64,000 nucleotides of DNA from Gammaproteobacteria bacterium (GTDB lineage Bacteria > Pseudomonadota > Gammaproteobacteria > Pseudomonadales > Halieaceae). The notes beneath the pieces are model-generated. The model was given only the letters and a program-made list of their open reading frames with translations. It was not told the DNA's origin and did not search any database. The DNA lies in contig JANSYN010000004.1 of assembly GCA_024742415.1 (NCBI GenBank), positions 62,001 to 126,000 on the forward strand, written 5' to 3'. Both the position numbers and the translations under genes were made by a program. The first letter of the stretch is position 1. Every line of letters starts with the position of its first letter. This document shows, one piece after another, positions 50,489-60,466 of this stretch.

Positions 50489-50920
50489 ATGATGGACGCC
50501 GCCCAGATCAGCGCTTTCCTGCCGCACCGCTATCCGTTTCTTCTGGTCGACAGGGTGCTTGAAATCACCGCAGGCGAATCGATCGTTGCACTGAAGAACC
50601 TGAGCATGAATGAGCCCTTTTTCCAGGGCCACTTTCCCGGCCAGCCGGTCATGCCCGGCGTTTTGCTGGTAGAGGCGATGGCCCAGGCGTCGGGTATTCT
50701 GGGCTTCTACAGCCAGGGAAAAACCGTGGCAGACGGTTCCACCTACTACCTCGCGGGCGCCGACGCGGTGCGTTTCAAGCGCATCTGTACCCCGGGCGAT
50801 TGCGTGATGCTGCACTCACAGGTGCTGTCCAGCAAGCGCGGCATCTGGAAGTTTGAGGTGCGCGCCGAGGTGGAGGGTGAACTGGCTGCCAGTGCGACCA
50901 TCCTCTGTGCAGATCGCTGA
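50489..50920 (+). CDS. fabZ: 3-hydroxyacyl-ACP dehydratase FabZ
   Basis: Hot-dog-fold dehydratase of fatty acid synthesis, 143 residues. [17 protein letters not shown] and [20 protein letters not shown] give the catalytic pair H48 and E62. [16 protein letters not shown] and [15 protein letters not shown] complete the family pattern. Two consecutive ATG codons occur at the start, with AGAGGA upstream. Its place inside the lpx genes balances fatty acid and lipid A flux. The stop overlaps the lpxA start. Confidence 0.98.
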   Translation: MMDAAQISAFLPHRYPFLLVDRVLEITAGESIVALKNLSMNEPFFQGHFPGQPVMPGVLLVEAMAQASGILGFYSQGKTVADGSTYYLAGADAVRFKRICTPGDCVMLHSQVLSSKRGIWKFEVRAEVEGELAASATILCADR

Positions 50921-51690
50921 TGATTCATGCCCAGGCCATTGTCGATAGCCGAGCCGAGCTTGCCGGTGACGTTGAAGTAGGGCCATGGACTTACATAGGC
51001 CCCGACGTGCACATCGCATCAGGTTGCGTCATTGAGCCACACGTGGTGATCCGGGGCCCCACTGTCATTGGCACGAATAACCACATCTACCAGTTTTCGT
51101 CGATTGGCGAAGCGTCATCTGACCAGAAGTACCGGGGCGAGCCAACGCGTTTGGTGATAGGCAATGGCAATATTATTCGCGAAGGCGCTACCTTGCACCG
51201 CGGCACTTTACAAGGCCGTTCAGAGACAACGATCGGCAACCATAACCTGATCATGGCCTATGTACACGTCGGCCACGACAGCGAGCTGGGCGACCACACT
51301 GTCCTGGTCAATAACTCGGCGCTGGCCGGCCATGTGCGTGTCGGTGACTGGGCCATTCTCAGCGGTTACACCCTGGTGCACCAGTTCTGCCAGATCGGGG
51401 CGCACAGTTTTTCCGGAATGGGCAGCGCTATCGGCAAGGATGTTCCGGCCTACGTGACGGTGGCGGGCTCGCCCGCGCAGGCAAAGTCCATGAATATCGA
51501 GGGGCTGCGGCGCCGCGGCTTCAGTGCAGACGCCATCTCGCAGCTGCGCCGTGCCTTTCGCATTGTTTATCGGCAGGGGCTGACCCTGGATATCGCCTTG
51601 CAACGCCTGGAAAGCATGGCCGACCAGACGCCGGAGCTGGCCCTGTTTATTGAATCCATTCGATCCTCGGAACGCGGCATCGTGCGCTAG
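50920..51690 (+). CDS. lpxA: UDP-N-acetylglucosamine acyltransferase
   Basis: First enzyme of lipid A synthesis, a trimeric left-handed beta helix of 256 residues. The active-site histidine is H119 in MAYVHVGHDSELGDH. NNSALAGHVRVGDWAILSG and the C-terminal helical domain NIEGLRRRGFSADAISQLRRA follow. The ATG overlaps the fabZ stop (TGATG), so translation is coupled. Order lpxD-fabZ-lpxA-lpxB is the standard one. Confidence 0.98.
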   Translation: MIHAQAIVDSRAELAGDVEVGPWTYIGPDVHIASGCVIEPHVVIRGPTVIGTNNHIYQFSSIGEASSDQKYRGEPTRLVIGNGNIIREGATLHRGTLQGRSETTIGNHNLIMAYVHVGHDSELGDHTVLVNNSALAGHVRVGDWAILSGYTLVHQFCQIGAHSFSGMGSAIGKDVPAYVTVAGSPAQAKSMNIEGLRRRGFSADAISQLRRAFRIVYRQGLTLDIALQRLESMADQTPELALFIESIRSSERGIVR

Positions 51691-51699
51691 CGTGATCGC

Positions 51700-52917
51700 A
51701 TGGCGGAATGTCCCATGACCTCAGCGCCGCAGACAGATCGCCCCTTACGCATTGGTATTGTGGCGGGGGAAGCCTCCGGCGATCTGCTCGCCGCGCGGCT
51801 GATCGCCGCATTGCAGGCTCGCTTGCCCGCGGTGCAATGTGTCGGTGTAGGCGGCCCACACCTGCGCGATTGTGGCTTGCACAGCCTGTACCCGATGGAG
51901 CGCCTTGCCGTCATGGGGCTGGTGGAGCCGCTGTGGCGGCTGCCCGAATTGCTGCGCCTGCGACGCCGGCTCTATCGCAACTTTGTGCAGGACCCGCCCG
52001 ATATCTTCATCGGCATCGATGCGCCGGACTTTAACCTCGCGCTGGAGCGCAAGCTGCGCAATGCCGGTATTCCAACGGCCCATCTGGTCAGTCCCAGTGT
52101 TTGGGCATGGCGACGCGGACGCCTCGATACTATTGCCAGCTCGACTGACCTTATGCTCTGCCTGTTCCCGTTTGAAGTCGAACTGTATCGCCAGGCCGGG
52201 GTCACCGCGGTGTGTGTCGGTCATCCCCGTGCGGATGAACTGCAGCCGGTCGAGGACACCGGCGCAGTGCGCCGGCAGCTGGGTCTGCCACAAACCGGGC
52301 GTGTGCTTGCCCTGTTACCTGGTAGTCGCGCGGCCGAGGTGCAGCGCCTGGCGCCCGTCTTTCTGCAAACTGCTGCGCTGTTGCACCGCAGCGGCTGCGT
52401 GCAGGCGATTGTGCTGCCTGTCGCCAACGCCTTATGCCGTGCAACCTTGCAGCCGCTGCTCGAGCAGTATACCGAGCTGCCGCTGGTAGTGATCGACGGG
52501 CAAGCCTGTGCGGCCATGTCGGCATCTGATGCCGTGTTGGCCGCCTCAGGTACCGCCACACTGGAGGCAGCCCTGTTGCAGCGGCCTCTGGTCGTTGCGT
52601 ATCGAACCGGCGCGATCAGCTGGCACATCCTGTCGCGACTGGTGCACAGCCGGTTTATCGCACTACCCAATATTCTTGCAGGACAGGCCGTTGTTGCCGA
52701 GTTTCTGCAGGGGCAGGCCAGCGCTATTGAGCTTGAACCGGCAGTGCGCAGCGCCTTGACTGACGCGCAGCAGCGGCAGCGCATGGTAGTGGCCTTTGCC
52801 GCGCTGGGACGCGAGTTGCGGCTGGGCTTTGGCAACCGGGCCGCGGCTGCGATTGTGCAGTTGCTCGAGCAGCATTCGACCGGTGCCCGGCGATTCGTGG
52901 AGGAGCCCAAACGTTGA
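51700..52917 (+). CDS. lpxB: Lipid-A-disaccharide synthase
   Basis: GT19 glycosyltransferase joining UDP-diacylglucosamine and lipid X. The 405-residue protein has [71 protein letters not shown] and [21 protein letters not shown], all LpxB motifs. ATG 51700 or ATG 51715 (GGCGGA upstream) are both plausible. rnhB overlaps the stop. Confidence 0.97.
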   Translation: MAECPMTSAPQTDRPLRIGIVAGEASGDLLAARLIAALQARLPAVQCVGVGGPHLRDCGLHSLYPMERLAVMGLVEPLWRLPELLRLRRRLYRNFVQDPPDIFIGIDAPDFNLALERKLRNAGIPTAHLVSPSVWAWRRGRLDTIASSTDLMLCLFPFEVELYRQAGVTAVCVGHPRADELQPVEDTGAVRRQLGLPQTGRVLALLPGSRAAEVQRLAPVFLQTAALLHRSGCVQAIVLPVANALCRATLQPLLEQYTELPLVVIDGQACAAMSASDAVLAASGTATLEAALLQRPLVVAYRTGAISWHILSRLVHSRFIALPNILAGQAVVAEFLQGQASAIELEPAVRSALTDAQQRQRMVVAFAALGRELRLGFGNRAAAAIVQLLEQHSTGARRFVEEPKR

Positions 52918-53504
52918 AAGACCGCTATCTCTGCGCCTACACCGGTCCGGCACTGGCCGGGGTTGACGAAGTCGGCCGCGGGCCCCTGGCCGGTGATGTG
53001 GTTGCCGCTGCGGTTATGCTGGACCCGCAGCGCCCTGTTGCCGGTTTGCGCGATTCCAAGAAACTCTCAGAGCAACGCCGACAGGCGCTGGCACAGGACA
53101 TTCGCGCAAGTAGCCTGGCGTGGTCGATAGCGCGCGCCAGTGTGCAGGAAATCGATGAACTGAATATTCTGCAAGCGTCGATGCTGGCCATGCAGCGGGC
53201 GGTAGAGGGGCTGCAGCCGCAGCCTGAGTATGTGCTGGTAGATGGCAACCGCCTGCCGCAGTGGCGCTACCGTGCCGAGGCGGTCGTCAAGGGGGATGAC
53301 AGGGTTGAGGCGATTGCCGCCGCGTCGATTCTTGCCAAGGTGCAACGCGACGCGGAACTGGTAGCCCTCGAGGCGCGCTTTCCCGGCTACGGCTTTGCCC
53401 GCCACAAGGGCTATCCCACCGCGGCTCACCTGGAGGCGCTGCGCACGCTGGGCGTTACGCCGGTGCATCGGCGCAGCTTCGGCCCGGTCAAGGCTCTGTT
53501 GTGA
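52914..53504 (+). CDS. rnhB: Ribonuclease HII
   Basis: Removes ribonucleotides misincorporated in DNA. The 196-residue protein has [20 protein letters not shown] with catalytic D18 and E19. [20 protein letters not shown] and [14 protein letters not shown] supply the other acidic sites. TTG 52914 overlaps the lpxB stop (TTGA) and has GGAGGAG eight bases upstream, a strong site supporting the unusual start. Confidence 0.96.
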   Translation: MKDRYLCAYTGPALAGVDEVGRGPLAGDVVAAAVMLDPQRPVAGLRDSKKLSEQRRQALAQDIRASSLAWSIARASVQEIDELNILQASMLAMQRAVEGLQPQPEYVLVDGNRLPQWRYRAEAVVKGDDRVEAIAAASILAKVQRDAELVALEARFPGYGFARHKGYPTAAHLEALRTLGVTPVHRRSFGPVKALL

Positions 53505-53517
53505 TCTGGATTTTGAC

Positions 53518-53601
53518 TGTAGTTGTGACCGCAGTTGTGAGCGTAGTTGTGCCTGTAGTTTAGGCCGTAGTTGAGAGCATAGTTGAAACCGCAGTTGGGA
53601 C
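53518..53601. repeat. Degenerate tandem repeat, seven copies of a 12-bp unit
   Basis: Seven units resembling CGTAGTTGTGAC follow the rnhB stop by 13 bases. AGTT is the most conserved core. In one minus-strand frame the array reads as a four-residue periodic Asn-Tyr-rich peptide, but no credible gene carries it. It lies between rnhB and dnaE, so a dnaE promoter must lie within or after it. Confidence 0.88.
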
Positions 53602-53729
53602 CGCGCTTCTGGCTTTGGTAGTGACGAAAGCGCCATCCTGCGCGCGGCAGGCCAGCAGAAACCGCGGCTTCCGGCACTTTTTTTGGGCAAACGCTGCCGC
53701 CGGATTATGATCGGGGGTACACTGCAGCA

Positions 53730-56700
53730 ATGACTCAGTTCGTCCACCTTCGCTTACATACAGAATACTCACTGGTCGATGGCCTGGTGCGCATTCAGCC
53801 CTTGATGCAGCGCGTGGCGGAGCTGGGTATGCCGGCCGTTGGCGTCACTGATGCGTGCAACTTCTACGGCCTTGTGAAAGTCCACAAGGCCGCTTTCAGT
53901 GCGGGCGTTCAGCCTGTTTTTGGCGCTGATCTGCGCGTTACCGAAGACGACGATCCCGACAAGTCCTACCCATTGTGCCTGCTGGCCATGAACAACACCG
54001 GCTATCACAACCTGACCTTGCTCATCTCGCTTGCCTATACCCAGGGGCAGCGCCTGGGCGTGCCGCTGGTGACCAGGGCGTGGCTGGAAGCGCACACCGA
54101 GGGCCTGATTGCACTGTCCTGCGGTGCATCGGGCGATGTGGGTCAGGCGCTGCTGTCCGACAGGCTGGAACTGGCACAAGATCGTGCCCGCTACTGGATG
54201 GATCTCTATCCCGGTCGGTTTTATCTTGAGTTGCATCGTACCGGGCGCGAAGGGGACGAGTCTCACCTGCATGCGGCGGTTGCGCTGGCAGCGACCTTGC
54301 AGTGTCCTGTGGTTGCAACCAACGATGTGCGGTTTCTCGATGCACAGGAATTTGAAGCGCACGAGGCGCGTGTGTGTATTCGCGAGGGCCGCACCCTGGA
54401 CGACCCGCGCCGCGCTCGACCCTATACCGAGCAGCAATACCTGCGCTCACCCCAGGAGATGGTAGAGCTTTTTGCCGATCTTCCCGAAGCCCTTGCCAAC
54501 TCTGTCGAGATAGCGCGGCGTTGCAGCGTCGTGCTCGAGCTCGACAAGCCTGCGCTGCCGGATTACCCGGTGCCGGCGGGGCTGACCATGGATGAATACT
54601 TCCGCCAGCTAAGTCACCAGGGCCTGGATATGCGTCTTGAGACGCTGTTTGACTCCAGCGACCCGAGCTTTGGCGCAACCCAGCAACAGTATCGCCAAAG
54701 GCTGGAGTTTGAACTGGAAACCATTATCGCGATGGGCTTTCCGGGCTATTTCCTTATCGTGATGGATTTTATCCGCTGGGCGAAACAGCAGGATATTCCC
54801 GTCGGCCCTGGCAGGGGTTCCGGCGCCGGGTCACTGGTGGCCTATGCGCTGGAGATCACTGACCTCGACCCGCTGCAGTATGACCTGCTTTTCGAGCGCT
54901 TTCTTAATCCGGAGCGTGTATCCATGCCGGATTTTGACGTCGATTTCTGCATGGAGCGCCGCGACGAGGTGATCGAGTACGTGGCCGATACCTATGGCCG
55001 CGAGGCAGTCTCCCAGATCATCACCTTCGGCACCCTGGCGGCCAAGGCGGTCGTTCGCGATGTCGCGCGGGTGCAGGGCAAGTCCTATGGCTTGGCAGAC
55101 AAGCTGTCTAAGATGATCCCCTTTGAAGTCGGCATGACCCTGGAAAAAGCCCTGGAACAGGAAGAAGTACTGCGCGAATTTCTTGCCGAGGATAGCCAGG
55201 CCCAGGAAATATGGGATATGGCGGTGCAGTTGGAGGGTGTTGCGCGCAACGTCGGCAAGCACGCAGGTGGTGTGGTGATTGCGCCTTCCAGGCTGACGGA
55301 TTTTTCACCCCTGTATTGCGATGAAGGCGGCGGTGGCCTGGTCACACAGTACGACAAGAACGACGTCGAGTCAGCCGGGCTGGTCAAGTTCGACTTTCTC
55401 GGTCTGCGTACCCTGACCATCATCGACTGGGCTGTGAAGATGATTGACGAGGCCCGCGCACGCAACGGTGAGGAAGGCCTGGATATCATGGGCCTGCCGT
55501 TGGATGACGTGCGCAGTTTCGAGTTGCTCAAGTCAGGCAACACGACGGCTGTTTTCCAGCTGGAATCCCGCGGCATGAAAGAACTGATCAAGGATCTGCG
55601 GCCAGACTGTTTTGAAGACATCATTGCACTGGTGGCACTGTATCGTCCGGGCCCGTTGCAGTCAGGCATGGTCGAAAACTTTATCAACCGTAAGCACGGG
55701 CGCGAGGAACTGTCGTTTCCCGATGTCCAGTACCAGCATGAATGGCTAAAACCCATATTGCAGCCCACCTACGGCATTATCCTTTACCAGGAGCAGGTAA
55801 TGCAGATCGCCCAGGTGCTGGCCGGCTATACGCTGGGCGGGGCCGACATGCTGCGCCGTGCAATGGGCAAGAAGCAGCCCGAACAAATGGCCAAGCAGCG
55901 CGCATTGTTCGAGCAGGGCGCCATCGCCAAGGGAGTGAATGGCGAACTGGCCATGAAGATCTTCGATCTCGTGGAGAAGTTTGCCGGCTACGGTTTTAAC
56001 AAGTCCCACTCGGCGGCCTATGCGCTGGTGTCTTACCAGACCGCGTGGTTAAAAGCACACTACCCCGCGCAGTTCATGGCGGCGGTGATGAGCTCGGAGC
56101 TGGATAACACCGACAAGATCGTGGTGTTTGTGGATGAGTGCAAGCGCATGAAGCTGTCGCTGCGCCTGCCCGACGTCAACGAGGGTCAGTACCGTTTTAC
56201 GGTCAACGCCCAGGACGACATCATCTATGGCCTGGGCGCGATAAAAGGCCTTGGTGAGGGGCCCGTTGGCAGTATCCTGGACGCCCGCGCCGAGGGCGGC
56301 CCTTTTCTGGACCTGTTCGATTTCTGCGCGCGTACGGACCCGCGCAAGGTCAATCGGCGGGCAATCGAGGCGCTCATACGCTCCGGTGCGTTCGATTCCA
56401 TGAAAGTGGAGCGTTGGGTACTGATGCTGGCACTGGACGATGCACTCAAGGCGGCCGAACAAAGTGCGGCCAATAGAGACAGCGGCATTGATGACCTGTT
56501 TGGCGAAGTGGTGCCCAGCCAGGCCAACGGCGCGGCTGATGTCTACGCCGATTTTCGCAGTGCGCGCCCCTGGTCCGACAAAGAGCGCCTGGGTGGCGAG
56601 CGCGACACGTTGGGGCTGTATATCAGCGGCCACCCGATTGATGAGTACAAAAAGGAAGTGCGGCGGTTTGCGCCCAATCGCATTGCCGACGTACGTGAAC

Positions 56701-57215
56701 ACCGCAAGGAGGAACAGACCATTGTTGGCCTGGTGATGGCATCGCGCACAATGAATTCGCAGCGCGGCACGATGGCGGTGATGACGCTCGATGACGCCAG
56801 TGCCCAGATGGAAGTCACGCTGTTCTCCGATGTTTACACGCAGTGCCGCGAGCTCATCGTCAAGGACACTATCGTCATTGCCCAGGGGCGCGTCACGATC
56901 AGTGACAAAACGCAGAAGCTGGAAATGCGCGCCACCGGGCTGCGTAGCCTGGAGCAGGCGCGGGCGAGCCTGGTTGCTGACCTGACCATTGAGGTCAGCG
57001 CTGAGACCGTGGATGAACGTTTCAACGAAATGCTCGAACGTATACTGGCCAGCGCCAGGGGCGGCAGCTGCCCGGTGTCGCTGATCTATAAACAGCCGAG
57101 CAACACCGCCCGCGTGCGCCTTGGAGAAAAATGGCAGGTGGTTCCCAGTGATGAACTCCTGCAGGAATTGCGCGCGGTGCTGGGCACGGAACAGGTTTTT
57201 CTGCAGTACCATTAG
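53730..57215 (+). CDS. dnaE: DNA polymerase III alpha subunit
   Basis: Replicative polymerase catalytic subunit, 1161 residues, the same size as in E. coli. The PHP domain opens FVHLRLHTEYSLVDGLVRI. The polymerase aspartates lie in PDFDVDFC (D401 and D403, same numbers as E. coli). GPGRGSGAGSLVAYAL, GYGFNKSHSAAYALVSYQTAWLKAHYP-type sequence and an OB domain near 970-1060 follow. It closes the conserved envelope gene series after rnhB. accA, next in E. coli, is absent. Confidence 0.98.
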   Translation: MTQFVHLRLHTEYSLVDGLVRIQPLMQRVAELGMPAVGVTDACNFYGLVKVHKAAFSAGVQPVFGADLRVTEDDDPDKSYPLCLLAMNNTGYHNLTLLISLAYTQGQRLGVPLVTRAWLEAHTEGLIALSCGASGDVGQALLSDRLELAQDRARYWMDLYPGRFYLELHRTGREGDESHLHAAVALAATLQCPVVATNDVRFLDAQEFEAHEARVCIREGRTLDDPRRARPYTEQQYLRSPQEMVELFADLPEALANSVEIARRCSVVLELDKPALPDYPVPAGLTMDEYFRQLSHQGLDMRLETLFDSSDPSFGATQQQYRQRLEFELETIIAMGFPGYFLIVMDFIRWAKQQDIPVGPGRGSGAGSLVAYALEITDLDPLQYDLLFERFLNPERVSMPDFDVDFCMERRDEVIEYVADTYGREAVSQIITFGTLAAKAVVRDVARVQGKSYGLADKLSKMIPFEVGMTLEKALEQEEVLREFLAEDSQAQEIWDMAVQLEGVARNVGKHAGGVVIAPSRLTDFSPLYCDEGGGGLVTQYDKNDVESAGLVKFDFLGLRTLTIIDWAVKMIDEARARNGEEGLDIMGLPLDDVRSFELLKSGNTTAVFQLESRGMKELIKDLRPDCFEDIIALVALYRPGPLQSGMVENFINRKHGREELSFPDVQYQHEWLKPILQPTYGIILYQEQVMQIAQVLAGYTLGGADMLRRAMGKKQPEQMAKQRALFEQGAIAKGVNGELAMKIFDLVEKFAGYGFNKSHSAAYALVSYQTAWLKAHYPAQFMAAVMSSELDNTDKIVVFVDECKRMKLSLRLPDVNEGQYRFTVNAQDDIIYGLGAIKGLGEGPVGSILDARAEGGPFLDLFDFCARTDPRKVNRRAIEALIRSGAFDSMKVERWVLMLALDDALKAAEQSAANRDSGIDDLFGEVVPSQANGAADVYADFRSARPWSDKERLGGERDTLGLYISGHPIDEYKKEVRRFAPNRIADVREHRKEEQTIVGLVMASRTMNSQRGTMAVMTLDDASAQMEVTLFSDVYTQCRELIVKDTIVIAQGRVTISDKTQKLEMRATGLRSLEQARASLVADLTIEVSAETVDERFNEMLERILASARGGSCPVSLIYKQPSNTARVRLGEKWQVVPSDELLQELRAVLGTEQVFLQYH

Positions 57216-57278
57216 CCCGGCGTTGCCGGCGACCTGCTGGCCATCGGCCCACTCAACGTTTGCGCAAGGAGAAGCACT

Positions 57279-58070
57279 ATGCTGTTGCAGGACAAAGTCG
57301 TTATTGTTTCCGGAATCGGCCCCGGCCTGGGCCAGGAGCTGTCCACCCTGGCGGCGAAGGAGGGTGCTGCTGCAGTGGTGTTGGCGGCGCGTACGCCACA
57401 GAAGCTGGAAACTGCAGAGCAGGAGATCCAGGCGTTGGGCCTGGGTACAAAAACGCTCAAGGTACAGACCGATATTTCGGACAAGGCCCAGTGCGAGGCA
57501 CTGGCCGCAGCGGCTGCGCAGGCTTTTGGGCGCATCGACGTGCTGTTTAACTCAGCCTATGACCCGGGCAGCTTTGAACCGATCGAATCTGCAGACATGG
57601 AAGGCTGGCGTCGTGCCATGGACGTGAACTTCTTTGGCACAATGCACCTGACGCAGGCCTGCGTGCCGCATATGAAAGCTGCCGGCGGCGGCTCGATCGT
57701 CATGATTGCGACCATGGTAGAGCACAAACCCCTGGCTACCCAGGGCGGTTATGGGTCTTCCAAGGCGGCATTGCGCAGTGCAACCAAACACCTGGCACTG
57801 GAGTTGGGCAAGTACAAGATACGGGTCAACAGCGTGCATATGGGTTGGATGTGGGGGCCATCAGTCGAGACCTACTTCAACTGGCAGGTGCAGGCCACCG
57901 GACGAACACAGGACGAACTCATCGCTGAGGTCACCGCGAACATACCGCTGGGCGTGATCCCCGACGATGAGGACTGCGCCAAGGCAGCGTTATTCTTCGC
58001 TTCCGATTATTCCACCGTAGTGACCGGTTCATCGCTGGATGTCAACGGTGGCGAATACATGCCCATCTGA
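57279..58070 (+). CDS. SDR family oxidoreductase, atypical active-site Ser
   Basis: NAD(P)-dependent short-chain dehydrogenase of 263 residues. SGIGPGLG (11-18) replaces the usual TGxxxGIG, and FNSAYD replaces NNAG. The usual catalytic Ser position reads MIATMV (Thr145). YGSSK supplies Y158 and K162. The ending SSLDVNGGEYMPI is typical. A good AAGGAG precedes ATG 57279. It could act on fatty acyl or terpenoid substrates, but nothing fixes that. It stands alone between dnaE and a 280-bp gap. Confidence 0.85.
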   Translation: MLLQDKVVIVSGIGPGLGQELSTLAAKEGAAAVVLAARTPQKLETAEQEIQALGLGTKTLKVQTDISDKAQCEALAAAAAQAFGRIDVLFNSAYDPGSFEPIESADMEGWRRAMDVNFFGTMHLTQACVPHMKAAGGGSIVMIATMVEHKPLATQGGYGSSKAALRSATKHLALELGKYKIRVNSVHMGWMWGPSVETYFNWQVQATGRTQDELIAEVTANIPLGVIPDDEDCAKAALFFASDYSTVVTGSSLDVNGGEYMPI

Positions 58071-58350
58071 CCGGTGCTGCGATGGCGTGCAGTGTGTGTC
58101 GCTCCAGCCATCATCGCCGTGAGTGCAGGGCGTTTAGTGCGTTGGTTCGGCACTCCGGCATGGTCGATGCAGCGGCCGCGCTGTGGGTACCACGATCGCG
58201 ATAGCCGTGAAGACAGCCGTTACGAAAACACGAAGTACAAGGTTCGGGGCGACAGCAGCAAGCGCTGCAGAAGCTAGCATTACGCAAAAAATCGTTACGA
58301 AAAAAGCAGCACCAGCACACCAGTGAAAAAAACTGTAGAGGGAGCCCACG

Positions 58351-58641
58351 TTGAGTGAGACCGACAAGATAGAAGCAGCGGTGTTTCGGCGACTGCTGGA
58401 GCACCTGGACAGCCGCAGCGATGTGCAGAATATCGAACTGATGAATCTGGCAGGGTTCTGCCGCAACTGCCTGTCCAAGTGGTATATGGCCGCAGCGCAG
58501 GAGCAGGGCGTCACCGTGGATTATGACCAGGCGCGCGAGCGTGTCTACGGAATGCCCTATGGCGAGTGGAAAGACCAACACCAGACGCCCGCCACGCCCG
58601 AGCAGTTGGCTGCCTTCGAGCAATCAAAGCCGGCTGACTAG
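58351..58641 (+). CDS. DUF1244 family protein
   Basis: A 96-residue cytosolic protein of unknown function. NLAGFCRNCLSKWYMAAA (47-64) is the DUF1244 hallmark with a CxxC pair. YGMPYGEWKDQHQTPAT follows, as in the family. TTG 58351 is preceded by AGAGGGAG at suitable spacing, and no ATG is available before the conserved core. It is convergent with the next gene, their stop codons sharing CTAG. Confidence 0.85.
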   Translation: MSETDKIEAAVFRRLLEHLDSRSDVQNIELMNLAGFCRNCLSKWYMAAAQEQGVTVDYDQARERVYGMPYGEWKDQHQTPATPEQLAAFEQSKPAD

Positions 58642-59042
58642 AGCGGTCCGTAGGGCAGGAAGCGGTTCTCATTAACCTGCCGCAACCAGAGCAACAGGGG
58701 TTTTTTCAGTCGCTGGCCGCGCTTGCGTAGCGTCCTGGCCAGTGCAATCACCGGCGATTTGTCGCCGGCTTCCCATCCAGGCAGGTTCTCAGCCATGGCA
58801 AAGAAGCGAATCAGGTGCACGATGTCATCGTCTGCCAGTGCTTCGGCGGCCGCCTGCCAAAGCGTATGATCCAGTTGCATCAAACCTGCCAGGCGCTGGC
58901 TCTCATCCAGGCCGAGCAGGTCAGGCAGTTGGTCGAGTTGGTTCTGGCGGCTATAGCCAATGAGGCGTTCTACAGTGGCCGCATCAATGCTGATGTTCTG
59001 CGCCGCGTTATCCGCTTCTGGATCCCAGCTTCCAAGAGACAT
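58638..59042 (-). CDS. Conserved hypothetical protein ending in NRFLPYGPL
   Basis: A 134-residue soluble, mostly helical protein. Recognisable blocks are VERLIGYSRQNQLDQLPDLLGL, VHLIRFFAMAENLPGWEAGDKSPVI and LRQVNENRFLPYGPL at the C-terminus. I recall similar endings in Pseudomonas hypothetical proteins, but no function is known to me. ATG 59042 starts the compact domain. A longer frame to 59216 overlaps the divergent CoA-transferase leader. Confidence 0.7.
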   Translation of the reverse strand: MSLGSWDPEADNAAQNISIDAATVERLIGYSRQNQLDQLPDLLGLDESQRLAGLMQLDHTLWQAAAEALADDDIVHLIRFFAMAENLPGWEAGDKSPVIALARTLRKRGQRLKKPLLLWLRQVNENRFLPYGPL

Positions 59043-59204
59043 GCACTTGCTCCGGTCGGTACAATGAGGGCGCAGTGTACTGTCTCCGGTCACTGCACGT
59101 AAATGATTGCGCCCACGCCACGCTGGCTGAACCTGGTCGGTACGGTGGGTGACGTGTGTGCGGGTCGCTGGAACATGAATAACAGGGCGTATGCAGGACG
59201 ACAC

Positions 59205-60407
59205 ATGACTGATCAAGCCAGGCCGTTAGACGGTGTACGAGTAATAGAAATGGGTCAACTGCTGGCAGGCCCGTTCACTGCGACGATTCTTGCCTACTTT
59301 GGCGCCGAGGTGATCAAGGTGGAGCCACCCGAAGGCGACCCTATTCGACGCTGGCGGATCATGCGCGGCGATACGTCGCTGTGGTACTACAGTCTGGGCC
59401 GCAACAAGAAGAGCGTAACCCTGGATTTGAAGACGCCGCGTGGCCGTGAGCTGGCAGCGCAACTGCTGGCTACTGCAGACGTAGTGGTGGAGAACTTTCG
59501 ACCCGGCTTGATGGAGAGTTGGGGCCTGGGGCCTGCGGATCTAAAGGCGTCCAATCCCGACCTTGTGTACGCGCGTATCTCGGGTTACGGACAGTCAGGC
59601 CCCTACGCGGAAAAGCCCGGTTATGCCTCTGTCACCGAGGGTTTTGGCGGCTTTCGCTATATCAATGGTGAACCCGGCAAGCCGCCCGTGCGCCCCAATA
59701 TCAGTATGGGCGACACGCTCGCTGCGATACATGCAGCGCTGGGTATCGCGCTGGCACTGATTCAGCGCAGCAAGCCCGGGGGGCAGGGACAAGTCGTGGA
59801 TGTGGCGTTGTTCGAATCGGTGTTCAACCTGCTGGAGGGGGTGGTGCCGGAGTACGATGGCGCCGGTGCCGTGCGCGAACCGGCGGGTACAACGGTGACG
59901 GGTATCGTCCCCACCAATACTTACCCCTGCCGTGATGGTAAGCACGTAGTGGTGGGGGGTAATGGAGACTCTATCTTCAAGCGCCTGATGGTTGCGGTAG
60001 GCCGGCCGGAGATGGCCCGGGACCCAGCACTGGCCAGCAATGCCGGTCGGGTGGCAGAGCAGGCATCCATTGAAGCAGTGCTTCAGCAATGGTGCCTGGC
60101 GCGCGATGCGGCGGAGGTCATCACCGTGCTGGAGGAGGCCAGGGTGCCGGTAGGGCCTATTTTCAGTGCCGCGGACATGCTCGCAGACCCGCACTACCGG
60201 GCGCGCGGCCTGTTTGAATCTGTCGAGATTGATGGCCAGCCGCTGCAGATTCCCGCCATCGTGCCGCGCCTTGATACCACACCCGGGCGCACCGACTGGC
60301 CGGGTACAGCGATCGGCAGTCACAATGATGAAATCCTGCGCGAGGTACTCGGCCTGGATGACGCGGCGCTGGAAGAACTGGCGCAGGCCGGCGTCATCAA
60401 GCGCTGA
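59205..60407 (+). CDS. CaiB/BaiF family III CoA-transferase
   Basis: Transfers CoA between carboxylic acids, 400 residues. The N-terminus LDGVRVIEMGQLLAGPFTATILAYFGAEVIKVE-type sequence, DVVVENFRPGLMESWGLG and ARISGYGQSGPY are family hallmarks. The catalytic aspartate is D170 in ISMGDTLAAIHAALG. ATG 59205 has CAGGA upstream, whereas the frame open to 59103 is not family-like. It faces the HMG-CoA lyase gene across 59 bases. A dicarboxylate or HMG-type acid acceptor is plausible but unproven. Confidence 0.9.
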   Translation: MTDQARPLDGVRVIEMGQLLAGPFTATILAYFGAEVIKVEPPEGDPIRRWRIMRGDTSLWYYSLGRNKKSVTLDLKTPRGRELAAQLLATADVVVENFRPGLMESWGLGPADLKASNPDLVYARISGYGQSGPYAEKPGYASVTEGFGGFRYINGEPGKPPVRPNISMGDTLAAIHAALGIALALIQRSKPGGQGQVVDVALFESVFNLLEGVVPEYDGAGAVREPAGTTVTGIVPTNTYPCRDGKHVVVGGNGDSIFKRLMVAVGRPEMARDPALASNAGRVAEQASIEAVLQQWCLARDAAEVITVLEEARVPVGPIFSAADMLADPHYRARGLFESVEIDGQPLQIPAIVPRLDTTPGRTDWPGTAIGSHNDEILREVLGLDDAALEELAQAGVIKR

Positions 60408-60466
60408 ACAATGCCGCGCCGCGGCGGACTTGGCAGGCCACACTGTGCCGACGGAAAAGTGGGTGA

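Noticed and set aside
56049-57212. 387-codon open frame antisense to dnaE
   Set aside because: dnaE is certain on the other strand and the antisense product shows no domain.
58183-58326. 47-codon GTG-initiated Ala/Lys/Thr-rich reading frame in the gap before DUF1244
   Set aside because: It resembles a histone H1-like tail but has no ribosome site and could be chance. The rest of the 58071-58350 gap shows nothing recognisable.
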